64,000 nucleotides of DNA from an uncultured Clostridia bacterium (GCA_944391625.1 CALXUG010000011.1:1-64000); one strand, 5' to 3'; positions 27,679 to 36,369 are shown, numbered from the stretch's first letter. Translations and numbers: made by a program. Notes: generated by a model not told the origin, from the letters alone.

Positions 27679-27724
27679 AAATATCACGGGATAAGTTGTT
27701 ATACTTACTCCGTGATATTTTTAC
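27679..27724. terminator. Bidirectional terminator, LysR / TauE
   Basis: AAATATCACGG-TAAGT pairs with ACTTA-CCGTGATATTT, T-rich on both sides. Confidence 0.85.
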
Positions 27725-27725
27725 T

Positions 27726-28454
27726 TCAAGCAATTACCAACCATATACCATTCAAGATCATGACCCCATATACAATTCTACACAAAACCTGGCTGTCTAT
27801 TTTATCAAATAGCTTCTTACCCAACCAGATTCCAAGAATAATACAAGGCAGACAGCTAATACCATACTGTAATGTAATACCTGACACCATACCATTACCA
27901 GCACGCAAAGCGAAATCAAATAAAATGGTTAAAAAGAAAAACATCTGCAATGTACTGATATATTCTTCTTTATCATCTAAGATTGCCATAAAATATAGTA
28001 CCACCAGCACACCGCCCGCACCAAACAATCCATTGATTATACCGCCAACTCCATTGATGAGAAGTGCATTTAACAAACTTGGCTGAATTTTGATCTTACC
28101 TTGTCCAAAAAACAAGTATACAGCCATTACAACAAAAAGAATCCCCAGTAATTTCAGCCAGATTGGATCATTGCCCACACTCTTTAATAAACGAATTGCT
28201 AAAAAATTGGTTGCCACAAACACCACAGAAGGAACTGCAAGATACTTCCACACAATATGTTTCCGGTGCAGATACACATTAAATGACACCATAAAAATAC
28301 AGGTAAACGATGCTACTGCTAAAGCATCGGTGTATGGAATAAAATAAGGCATGATCATCATCAAAATAATGGCAAATCCAAACCCACTTGCCCCCTGAAT
28401 CAACGCCCCAGTAAACGCTGAAACACACAAAACGAAAGCAATACCGAAATCCAT
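27726..28454 (-). CDS. TauE/SafE family anion exporter
   Basis: An integral membrane protein of 242 residues with seven or eight predicted spans and the two-repeat pattern of the family: FTGALIQGASGFGFAII in the first half and NGVGGIINGLFGAGGVLVV in the second. TauE/SafE proteins export sulfite, sulfoacetate or other small organosulfur anions, though many have unknown substrates. GGAGGG lies about 8 nt before the ATG. A transposon-like element ends just 23 bp upstream of the start, separating this gene from the DASS gene. Its place beside two GREs is the main hint that sulfite could be a product of the pathway. Confidence 0.87.
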   Translation of the reverse strand: MDFGIAFVLCVSAFTGALIQGASGFGFAIILMMIMPYFIPYTDALAVASFTCIFMVSFNVYLHRKHIVWKYLAVPSVVFVATNFLAIRLLKSVGNDPIWLKLLGILFVVMAVYLFFGQGKIKIQPSLLNALLINGVGGIINGLFGAGGVLVVLYFMAILDDKEEYISTLQMFFFLTILFDFALRAGNGMVSGITLQYGISCLPCIILGIWLGKKLFDKIDSQVLCRIVYGVMILNGIWLVIA

Positions 28455-28477
28455 ATAAATCCCTCCTGTTTTTCTGA

Positions 28478-28721
28478 GGTAGTGTCAAATTTATATACCT
28501 AAAATCGGCTCAACCCCAGTAAAATCAATGGTTTCAGAGGCTATGAGCCTTTACTTTCCCTTTCCTTGGCTTAACTCCCCCCAATTTTACATCGGAAAGC
28601 CAGTCAAGGTCGGGCTGAAAGCCCGCTAGATTCAGCCTTGACGGGGTTTCCGTAAGTAAAATATAATCGGCTAAGCCAACGGAAAAGGACACGATTTTTT
28701 CATACGCTACTTGACACTATC
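28478..28721. mobile_element. MITE-like element with TIRs and 8-bp target duplication
   Basis: The 244-bp element starts GGTAGTGTCAAAT and ends ACTTGACACTATC, terminal inverted repeats matching at 11 of 13 positions. It is flanked by direct repeats TTTTCTGA at 28470-28477 and 28722-28729, an 8-bp target duplication. Internally it is almost wholly palindromic: CTTTCCTTGGCTTA against TAAGCCAACGGAAAAG, and GTCAAGG-GCTGAA against TTCAGCCTTGAC. There is no transposase frame. TIR ending in AGTGTCAA and an 8-bp duplication fit a non-autonomous derivative of an IS256-like element (inference). Confidence 0.8.
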
Positions 28722-28817
28722 TTTTCTGATAAAAATTCACTGCTATTTTGTATAACACCAATATACTCTCTATACAATTTAACACATCTATTTTTAGATT
28801 CCTTAATATAAAAACCC

Positions 28818-28848
28818 TAAAAATATAGGGACTGGTTTTCCAGTCCCT
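28818..28848 (-). terminator. Terminator of the GRE2-DASS unit
   Basis: AGGGACTGG-TTTT-CCAGTCCCT, a perfect 9-bp stem just after the DASS stop; on the minus strand TATATTTTT follows. Confidence 0.85.
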
Positions 28849-28870
28849 AATGAAAGCTATATAAAAACAA

Positions 28871-30319
28871 CTATACTAATGCCATAATAATCGGTGCACT
28901 CACCGCTACTAAAGTAATGGTAAGTATTTCAATAGCAATCCCACATAACACACCATATTTGGCTGGAATCCACTCTTTGAAACTAAACATATAAGTTGCA
29001 CCGCCAGAAGCTGTTGGAGTACAGAAAGAAATATTTAAACAATAAGATGCCAGAATAGCAATAACCACTGGATTTATTCCCAAAGTAAGACCAAAACTAT
29101 ACATAACTGGTGTAAAAGCCAAAACAATTGCCACATTGTTAACAAACTGTGAAATAACCATCGCAATGAAGAAGAAGGACACCATAAATGTAATTGGACC
29201 CATGCCATCAAGTAAACCACTCAAACTACTTACAACGGTCGGCATGATATTGGAATTTTCAGAGTTAATTGCACTTACTAATGGAGCAATTGTAGCAAAC
29301 ATAATAATTAAGTCCCAGTTAATTCCTGCAGCTAATTTTGCAAAAGGAACCGCACGTCCTGGTGTTCCCAGATTAATAATATAATACAAACCTAATGTTA
29401 ATACAATAGCACCCGGAACACTTAAGTTTTTCAACCAACCCGTAATTACCCAATCTACAGGCATAATACCTGGCATAAATAATAAAAGCATTAAAACAAC
29501 AATTAAACCTGTCAGTTGCTTTTGATCTGCCGTCATTTTATCATTTCGATAACATGCAAAACGGTCATCTACATTCAGCAATGGAGTTACATCCGGTTTT
29601 AAGATATATTTTACTGCCAGCACTGCAATCAACATTGTCACAAATGCGTATACCAACTGTACAACAGTAAATAACACATAATTCATTACTGCACCCGTTG
29701 TTTTTTCCATTACGCTGTTAACTACAAAAGACTGTCCCATAAATGGGAAAATGCCGCCACCTACAGTAACTGCTAAAATAATCATAATACTTCCGAAAGC
29801 TGGAAATTTATCTCCGGATTTAAAACCAGCCTGACGACAAAATTCGCCAAAAATAACGGTTACTAATACCAAAGATGCAAACAAATTAACAAAAGTAGAT
29901 AAAATAAATCCGGCCAATGAGAACATAATTAACATCACATATGGTCTACCAGTTGCAAATTTACGACTAATACACCAATTGGCAATATAGGTTGTTAAAC
30001 CAATCTCCTGTGTAATCTGTGCAAAACAGAAAATAAATAATGTTGTTAATACTAAATTATCACTAAAACAAATACCTAAAGTGCCAAATACAGTATTTCC
30101 TTCTAAAAAACCTAATGCACAGATGCCTAAAAATCCAGGCCAGAAAATACTACTGGTAGTCCAACCGTAAAGAACACCAATAAAAATACCAATTACCTGC
30201 ATACCATATGGTGTGATATCACCAATTGGCGGCAAATAACGAAACCCAAACATAAACAATAATACAATTATGAAGTGAACAAATGCTTTTAAATCCAATT
30301 TTTTTGTGTCAGATACCAT
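28871..30319 (-). CDS. SLC13/DASS family anion carrier, GRE2-linked
   Basis: A 482-residue divalent-anion:Na+ symporter-family protein with about 11-12 spans. Family features are the two half-repeats ending in the conserved SQFVNNVAIVLAF (substrate/Na site) and NISFCTPTASGGATYM. SLC13/DASS members move dicarboxylates, sulfate, citrate and some sulfonates. It is 116 bp downstream of GRE2 on the same strand with a hairpin between, so it probably imports the GRE2 substrate. Two close paralogues lie at 58126 and 59702; all three share LGMKVLGVF-G-LYGW and NWCISRK motifs. Confidence 0.9.
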   Translation of the reverse strand: MVSDTKKLDLKAFVHFIIVLLFMFGFRYLPPIGDITPYGMQVIGIFIGVLYGWTTSSIFWPGFLGICALGFLEGNTVFGTLGICFSDNLVLTTLFIFCFAQITQEIGLTTYIANWCISRKFATGRPYVMLIMFSLAGFILSTFVNLFASLVLVTVIFGEFCRQAGFKSGDKFPAFGSIMIILAVTVGGGIFPFMGQSFVVNSVMEKTTGAVMNYVLFTVVQLVYAFVTMLIAVLAVKYILKPDVTPLLNVDDRFACYRNDKMTADQKQLTGLIVVLMLLLFMPGIMPVDWVITGWLKNLSVPGAIVLTLGLYYIINLGTPGRAVPFAKLAAGINWDLIIMFATIAPLVSAINSENSNIMPTVVSSLSGLLDGMGPITFMVSFFFIAMVISQFVNNVAIVLAFTPVMYSFGLTLGINPVVIAILASYCLNISFCTPTASGGATYMFSFKEWIPAKYGVLCGIAIEILTITLVAVSAPIIMALV

Positions 30320-30388
30320 AAATCTTCCCTCCTGCTCAAACTTATTTCTTTATTTTATATTACTTGATTAAACAAAATTTATAACAAG

Positions 30389-30416
30389 GGCGGAGTAAAC
30401 AAGTACTTACCCCGCC
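30389..30416 (-). other. Intercistronic hairpin between GRE2 and DASS carrier
   Basis: GGCGGAGTAA pairs with TTACCCCGCC around an 8-nt loop. No good T run follows on the minus strand. The same position is occupied by a hairpin in the GRE1-MFS unit. Confidence 0.6.
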
Positions 30417-30435
30417 ATATTAAAACTACATCATC

Positions 30436-32934
30436 TTACGCTGTATGTTCCGTACGAGAAATAATCTCATTTTGTAAATTCGGGGACAATTCTGTAAAGT
30501 ATGCACTGTAACCAGCCACACGAACTACCAGGTTTCGATATTTTTCTGGATCTTCCTGGGCAGCCAATAAGGTTTCCCTGTTGATAATATTAAATTGAAT
30601 ATGATACAGCTTTAAGTCACACCAGGTTCTGATTAACTGCATCAGCTTTTTGGTACCCTCGTCCCCTGCTACAGATGATGGACTCAACTTCATGTTCAAT
30701 AATCGCGTACACCGATTTCGATACTGTACATTTTTAGTTTTATAGTTCGAAATCATATTAGTTGTTGGCCCATGACTATCGCAACCATGAGATGGAGAGG
30801 AACCTTCTGACAATGGTAGACCCGCGTTTCTGCCATTTGGTGTTGCTCCAGTTTCTTTCCCAATAAAGATATGAATGGTTACTGGAACCATACGCATGGA
30901 AACAATTTCTCTTGGCTGAACTGGTACCAGATTATTTAAATAATCAAAATGCATTCTATCCATTTCTTTTGCGATTTCATCCACATACGGATCATCATTC
31001 CCATATTTTGGCGCATTCAAACACATCTGACGAATGGCTTCATAACCTTTAAAATCAGCATCCACAGCATTAATCAGCTCATCCATTGTAATTTTTTTGT
31101 CATCAAAAACCAATTTTTTCACTGCTGCCAGAGAATCTGCACCTGTACCATAACCAGTCATATCACAGAATTTTTCGCGCAGACCATCTTCACCTGGATC
31201 TACATAATCATTGATATCCTTGCACTGTTCAAAACATTTATCATGTAACATAGACGTTAATGGAGCGGCCAGGAATTTTGGTTTTACCACATCCATAGCA
31301 GTCTGTTGAACAACAACATGATTCAAGAAATACAGATGCTGCTTCTTGTATGCTTCAAAGAATTCATCAAATGTTTTAAAGTCTCGTGGATCACCAGTTA
31401 CTGGCCCATACTGAATATTGTTGTATTTTACAGAACGCCCATTGTGTAATGTCATTTCCACCATCGCACCTACATTTACAGTACCAGCTGGGTGGATATA
31501 GGTTTCTTTATTTAGTACACGGAATTCTGCACAACTGCAGATTACATAGTCCAAAGCATCTTCATATTTAATTCCTTTACCTAAATACAATGGTATAATT
31601 TCTTCATCGTTGAATAATTTTGGATAGCCCTGCCCATCTTTAATTACTTCCGCTACCGCTTTCAAGAATTTATCCGGTGTTTTATTGTGAATACGAACTG
31701 CTAAGTCTGGATAATTGATTGGAATCCCTTTTTTGGAATCCAGAATTACATAAGACAATTCATTAGTTGCATCAAAACCATCTTTTGTTTGACCACCAAT
31801 GGTAACACCTTCAAAGTGGGCGTACCCTTCCGAGAATGCACCACCGGCTGGGCTTACTAAGATTGTCATTGCTTCGGACATATTTACCCACAAACTTTCA
31901 AACAATGCTCTAGCTTCGTCTCTGGTGATTCTGCCATCCTCAATATCCTTTTTATAGTACGGATAGAACATCTGATCCAAGCGACCTAAGCTTAAAGAAG
32001 CACCTACCAACTGTTCCATACGAGTGAACATATAGGTAAACCAATGAGACTGCATAGCTTCTTTAAAGGTTCTGGCCGGATTTTCCGGTACCCATTCACA
32101 GATTTCTGCAATTTCCAACAGTTCTGCTTTTCTACTTTCGCTCTGTTCAGTTTCAGCCATTTCGCGAGCCAGTTTGGCATAACGCTGTGCCCAGATAGAC
32201 ATTGCATCACAAGTTACAATACAAGCTTCCAAGAAATACCCTTTCTCTGCCAGCTGAATTGGTTGATCCTGCATTTCATCTAGTCTCTGCTGCGCCTTTT
32301 CTCTCAATCCTTTCAGACCTAATTTCAGAACTTTTTCATAGTCCTGTACCCAGTTCTGGGAAGAACGAGTATTGCCACCAGCAAAAATCATATTTTGCTG
32401 TTTGTATAAATTATCTTCTGATTCACCAAACAAAATTCTTCTGGTCTCATCTGGCAATGCCATCGCATAGGCTTCCGGCCAGGATTTATCTTTCCAATAT
32501 GGCGCAATTTCATTTGCCATCACTTCATAGTCTTCTTCGGTATAGTAATATGGAGCATCTGGACGGTCGCACATATCTCTGCCTACAGTATCCAAGTAAG
32601 CGCCGTCTACTTCTGGATACAGCATCCCGCAGCGACCTGGCTTGCTTTCACCACGACCAACAATCAAATCATCTGGGCCAATGTATAATGGCGTATTTTC
32701 TGTTACATGTTTCATTGCTAACGCCCAACGCAACACCAACGGTCTACGTTCATTCATTCTCATCCCTTCGGTGAATAAACGAGCACGGTCTGTACACAGA
32801 TAGATTGGAGCTTTTCGAATTGCATCTAAACGTTCCATAGTACGTTTTCTGCTCTCATCTACATTTGTTAAAATACCTGCTTCCAACCATTTTTCCTGTG
32901 GAGTTAAGATTAAATCATTACATTGACATGGCAT
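30436..32934 (-). CDS. Glycyl radical enzyme 2, Cys-x-Glu lyase/dehydratase type, substrate unknown
   Basis: Second PFL-fold radical enzyme, 832 residues from the ATG at 32934 (AGGAGG 9 nt upstream; the ORF opens at 32943). Key residues: thiyl Cys468 and Glu470 in ICSCAEFR; radical Gly808 in VRVAGYSAY; Arg190 and Gln193 in NTRSSQNW; Arg681 in SMRMVPVT; Phe374 in AHFEG; ATPNGRNA loop. Cys468/Glu470 fall at exactly the numbers I recall for Bilophila isethionate lyase IslA. However, Phe replaces its Trp374 and Val replaces its Phe682, so the substrate is probably different. It is collinear with GRE1 throughout, with differences near the active site (SCAEFRVLNK against GCAEHRVPNF). Followed by a DASS carrier. 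Decarboxylase, dehydratase and C-S lyase activities all remain possible. Confidence 0.9.
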   Translation of the reverse strand: MPCQCNDLILTPQEKWLEAGILTNVDESRKRTMERLDAIRKAPIYLCTDRARLFTEGMRMNERRPLVLRWALAMKHVTENTPLYIGPDDLIVGRGESKPGRCGMLYPEVDGAYLDTVGRDMCDRPDAPYYYTEEDYEVMANEIAPYWKDKSWPEAYAMALPDETRRILFGESEDNLYKQQNMIFAGGNTRSSQNWVQDYEKVLKLGLKGLREKAQQRLDEMQDQPIQLAEKGYFLEACIVTCDAMSIWAQRYAKLAREMAETEQSESRKAELLEIAEICEWVPENPARTFKEAMQSHWFTYMFTRMEQLVGASLSLGRLDQMFYPYYKKDIEDGRITRDEARALFESLWVNMSEAMTILVSPAGGAFSEGYAHFEGVTIGGQTKDGFDATNELSYVILDSKKGIPINYPDLAVRIHNKTPDKFLKAVAEVIKDGQGYPKLFNDEEIIPLYLGKGIKYEDALDYVICSCAEFRVLNKETYIHPAGTVNVGAMVEMTLHNGRSVKYNNIQYGPVTGDPRDFKTFDEFFEAYKKQHLYFLNHVVVQQTAMDVVKPKFLAAPLTSMLHDKCFEQCKDINDYVDPGEDGLREKFCDMTGYGTGADSLAAVKKLVFDDKKITMDELINAVDADFKGYEAIRQMCLNAPKYGNDDPYVDEIAKEMDRMHFDYLNNLVPVQPREIVSMRMVPVTIHIFIGKETGATPNGRNAGLPLSEGSSPSHGCDSHGPTTNMISNYKTKNVQYRNRCTRLLNMKLSPSSVAGDEGTKKLMQLIRTWCDLKLYHIQFNIINRETLLAAQEDPEKYRNLVVRVAGYSAYFTELSPNLQNEIISRTEHTA

Positions 32935-33027
32935 AATAAACATCCTCCTTTATAGATAAAAAAGTTACACCTCATCATCACAATCATCAGATGATGAGAA
33001 TTATTTGTTCTTTGCTTATGAACACAG

Positions 33028-33058
33028 TTTATACTATTTATCGACATTTGAATAATGC
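33028..33058 (-). promoter_or_regulatory. GRE2 promoter element shared with GRE1
   Basis: On the minus strand GCATTATTCAA (33058-33048), 14 bp, TATAAA (33033-33028). Over about 32 positions it matches the GRE1 upstream region at roughly 26. The rest of 32935-33219 is AT-rich with no gene. Confidence 0.6.
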
Positions 33059-33219
33059 TTATCAGTTCTATAAACCAATCTCACCTATACACTTTTTGTA
33101 TATCCAAGAACATGTCCGCATCTGTCACGGTTCATACTGGCATCTTATCCCGGACGGTGCTATAATGAACATAACAACCGATTCACACAATCTGTTTGCT
33201 GCAAAGGAAGGGGATTTTT

Positions 33220-33531
33220 ATGAAGATAACACAAGACAGAAGTATTTTTCATCTGGATCTGGACGCGCTCAAGCAGCAGCCTATCTGGTCTGTGCGGCGT
33301 CGTTCAGCCGAATATTACATGGGCACCTCTTTATATATGCTGGGCACTGTCGCTTTTCGTGAAACGGAAGATGCGCCCTGGAGCCATTACTGTGTATCGC
33401 TCACCGAGATGCTGCCCTGCACCAACATCCCCCGTTGGAGTCCGCTCAATGCAACACTCCTGTATGACAACACTTTAATTGAGCAGGTAACTTACGAAGA
33501 AGCGGAAAAAGTTTTTCAATCTCAAATGTAA
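33220..33531 (+). CDS. Small hypothetical protein divergent from GRE2
   Basis: A 103-residue protein of unknown family, rich in Trp/Tyr (QQPIWSVRRRS, EYYMGTSLYMLGTVAF, NIPRWSPLNATLLYD). AAGGAAGGGG precedes the ATG chosen; an in-frame ATG at 33196 lacks a ribosome site. It diverges from GRE2 and converges on the ECF locus with a shared terminator. Position allows a link to either, but nothing in the sequence shows one. Confidence 0.65.
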   Translation: MKITQDRSIFHLDLDALKQQPIWSVRRRSAEYYMGTSLYMLGTVAFRETEDAPWSHYCVSLTEMLPCTNIPRWSPLNATLLYDNTLIEQVTYEEAEKVFQSQM

Positions 33532-33538
33532 AAAACAC

Positions 33539-33597
33539 AAAAATGCCTGTTGCTTTTGTAAAATTATCAAAACTTTACAAAAACAACAGGCATTTTT
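33539..33597. terminator. Bidirectional terminator
   Basis: AAAAATGCCTGTTG-TTTTGTAAA pairs with TTTACAAAA-CAACAGGCATTTTT. It serves the small rightward gene and, on the other strand, the end of the ECF operon. The interval 33598-33726 has nothing else recognisable. Confidence 0.85.
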
Positions 33598-33726
33598 GTG
33601 TACAATCAAACTCGTATTATGTTCTAATCAGGCTCTTAATCCATTCATACCCATGCTAAACTGACTGACAATCATGAACAAAAGCAGCATCTATCGAACA
33701 TATACAGAAAGTGCAGCGCTTTTTCA

Positions 33727-36369
33727 TCAACATTCTTGTTCTTCCCTGCATTCCACCAGCCCATACTTGATTTTCACCCGCTCCAGCTTTTCCAGCATGG
33801 GTTCGGAAGCAAACCACAAAAAAAAGACAGTAGCAGCGGCATGAATACAATCCATGGGAAAGCCTGTGATATAGTAGGTCAATAACAGCTTCCAGTTTAA
33901 GCTGCTGCTCCACAGCAATGCGGAGGCAGGGTTCATAATGCCGCCGTAAATCAAAATAGCTGCCAGAGCGCCGAACAAGCACAATGATATTTTTTGACGG
34001 GATAACGGACCCCGCGAAAATAATAAACCTGCCAAAAAACCGCTGATACCCATGGCAAACATCTGCCACGGCGTCCAAGGCCCTTGCGAAAACAAAACAT
34101 TGGAGGCCAGCATGGTCATTGCACCAACCAAAAATCCTGTTTCTGCGCCCAAGGCAACCCCGGCAATGATGGTAAACGCCAGCACCGGTTTAAATTGGGG
34201 CAGCATATAAAACACCGCCCGTCCGGCTACACCAATGGCGCAAAGCACAGCAATCACCACCAATTCTCTGGCCTGGGGCTTGCGGCCTTCAAACAGCAGA
34301 AAAAACGGCAGCATACATTCCAGCAATACCAGCATGGCAATCAAATAATATTTCCTGCCTTCCAGATAGTATTGCCCCCACAGCAGCGTAAGGGGAATGA
34401 AAAGAAGGATACAGAGCACCGCAGCCTTTGTCCGCTTGGGCAGCTTTTGTTTTTTGATTGACTGCTGTCCTTGCAGCTTGCCGGTGCAGCCGACAAACAC
34501 CAATATTGCTGCCAAAAACAACACATACAGCCAAATCTGCCGAAAGGACAGCATGGTAAAACCATTGGCCTGAATAAGCGTTGTCATATCAGTAAAGAAA
34601 AGAAATCGAATCAATAATATTACAATCACCGCGCCGGATAAAACAGCGCCGCACCGTTTCCACCAGGGCAGCTTTTTGTCCGGTTTGGATGACGGCCCAT
34701 TTGTCGGAGCCGAAACTGTTATTTGCGGCAGTTCCGGCGGTGTCGGCGGCTGACCGCCGCAGGCCAAAATTACGTCATCAGTTGTAACTGCATCCGGCAG
34801 CATGGTGCGAGCCATGCGATTAGCCGCAGTGGTGTAAAAACGATTGCCGGAGAAAAATTTCCGCGGCGTATCTTCGGCAACAATGGCACCATCAAAAAAT
34901 AATGCGCAGCGATGGGCATAACGGGCGCAAAATTCGATATCGTGACTTACCATCACAATGGTAATCCCCTTTTGCAATAACTGCTGCAAAATCTGCGCCA
35001 ATGTTTGCGCAAACTGGGCATCTAAACTTTTACTCGGTTCATCCAACAATAAAATTTGCGGCTCTAATAATAAAATTTTTGCCAGCGCCGCTCTCTGCTG
35101 CTCACCGCCGGAAAGGTCATACGGGTGACGCTGCAATAAATGGGACAAACAGCACAGCGATATTACCTGCTGCAAGCGGATTTGCTGCTCTTCTTGCGGT
35201 AAACTGCTTGTTGCAAATAATTCCTGTAAATCCTCCCACACCGTTTTTCCGATAAACAATGCCTGGGGATTTTGCGGCAGTAAACCAACGGTCCCTGTCA
35301 GTTGAATCTTGCCCCTGTCCGGTTTTAAAAGTCCTTGCATTAATTTCAAGCTGGTGGTTTTGCCGGTGCCGTTGCTGCCCAACAAGGCCAGAAATTCTCC
35401 CTGTTTTACGGTCAGCGACAACCCTTTTATCACATCCGGCGCTCCCTTGTCATAACCATACCAGACTTCCTCCATCTTTATCACTGCAGGCCCCTCAGAA
35501 TGCGGTATGGATTCGGGCGGCAATGGTTGCAGCTCATGGTCTTCTGCATAGCACTGCAGCCAATCTCGGCCATCCCGCACAGTCAGCGGACAGGGCAAAT
35601 CATTTTCCACCGCAGCCCATATCTGCATGGCAGCGGGCATGGCCTGAAACATGTGGTGGCCTGCATCTTTCAAAGATTGTCCCACCTGCTGCGGCGTTCC
35701 GGCATAGAGCAAGCTGCCCTGCTCCATCACAACAACCATGGTAGCCAACGCCATCACTTCTTCCAGATGATGCTCTGTGATGATAATGGTGGTACCCAAC
35801 TCCCTGTTGATTTTACTCAGCATAGACAAAAAATCAGAAGCGGCAATGGGATCCAGCTGGCTGGTGGGTTCATCCAAAATTAACACATGGGGCTGCAATA
35901 CCATAACAGCCGCCAGATTCAAAATCTGCTTTTGCCCGCCGGAAAGGGTCTGCACATCTTTATAAAACCAATTCTGTATGCCAAAAAAGCTAGCCATCTC
36001 TGCCACTCTGCGGCGAATTTCAATGCTGGGCACTCCCAGGCTTTCCAAACCAAAAGCCAGTTCATGCCATACTTTATCGGTTACAATCTGGTTATCCGGC
36101 GACTGCATGACAAAGCCAATCTGCTGGCTTTGCATCCGCTGATCCATTTGCTCTATGGGCTGTCCCTCAAACAGAATGGTTCCGGTTCGTTTTCCATGAG
36201 GAGCCAGCAATGGTTTCAGCTGGCACAGCAGCGTTGATTTGCCGCTGCCCGAAGAACCGCACAACACCACAAAAGCGCCTTGCTCTATGGTCAGGTCCAT
36301 CTGCTTTAAGGCAGGCTGCTGTTGTTGGGGATAGGAAAAACTTAGCCCTTCAATTTGATAGGTGTGCAT
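33727..36369 (-). CDS. Single-chain ECF transporter: two ATPases plus membrane S-like part
   Basis: An 880-residue energy-coupling-factor protein. Domain 1 (about 1-240) has Walker A GSSGSGKST, signature LSGGQKQ and Walker B LILDEPT; domain 2 (about 300-510) has GSNGTGKTT, LSGGEQQ and LLLDEPS. After a linker (APTNGPSSKPDKK) the C-terminal 330 residues form eight or more spans; the last part (ARELVVIAVLCAIGVAGRAVF to FAMGISGFLAGLLFS) resembles an S component. Natural ECF systems usually split these into EcfA, EcfA' and S. The start at 36369 has GAGGGAGGG upstream and overlaps ecfT by 28 bp. Corrinoid uptake is inferred from the upstream B12 riboswitch and DUF4430 partners. Confidence 0.88.
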   Translation of the reverse strand: MHTYQIEGLSFSYPQQQQPALKQMDLTIEQGAFVVLCGSSGSGKSTLLCQLKPLLAPHGKRTGTILFEGQPIEQMDQRMQSQQIGFVMQSPDNQIVTDKVWHELAFGLESLGVPSIEIRRRVAEMASFFGIQNWFYKDVQTLSGGQKQILNLAAVMVLQPHVLILDEPTSQLDPIAASDFLSMLSKINRELGTTIIITEHHLEEVMALATMVVVMEQGSLLYAGTPQQVGQSLKDAGHHMFQAMPAAMQIWAAVENDLPCPLTVRDGRDWLQCYAEDHELQPLPPESIPHSEGPAVIKMEEVWYGYDKGAPDVIKGLSLTVKQGEFLALLGSNGTGKTTSLKLMQGLLKPDRGKIQLTGTVGLLPQNPQALFIGKTVWEDLQELFATSSLPQEEQQIRLQQVISLCCLSHLLQRHPYDLSGGEQQRAALAKILLLEPQILLLDEPSKSLDAQFAQTLAQILQQLLQKGITIVMVSHDIEFCARYAHRCALFFDGAIVAEDTPRKFFSGNRFYTTAANRMARTMLPDAVTTDDVILACGGQPPTPPELPQITVSAPTNGPSSKPDKKLPWWKRCGAVLSGAVIVILLIRFLFFTDMTTLIQANGFTMLSFRQIWLYVLFLAAILVFVGCTGKLQGQQSIKKQKLPKRTKAAVLCILLFIPLTLLWGQYYLEGRKYYLIAMLVLLECMLPFFLLFEGRKPQARELVVIAVLCAIGVAGRAVFYMLPQFKPVLAFTIIAGVALGAETGFLVGAMTMLASNVLFSQGPWTPWQMFAMGISGFLAGLLFSRGPLSRQKISLCLFGALAAILIYGGIMNPASALLWSSSLNWKLLLTYYITGFPMDCIHAAATVFFLWFASEPMLEKLERVKIKYGLVECREEQEC

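Noticed and set aside
21797-32934. Calling the GREs pyruvate formate-lyase or choline TMA-lyase
   Set aside because: The thiyl Cys is followed by Ala-Glu, not a second Cys, which excludes PFL; there is no microcompartment or the rest of a cut operon, and the pocket arginines do not suit a cationic substrate.
33656-34078. 140-codon leftward open frame overlapping the end of the ECF gene
   Set aside because: Out-of-frame shadow of the membrane part of the ECF protein, without its own ribosome site.
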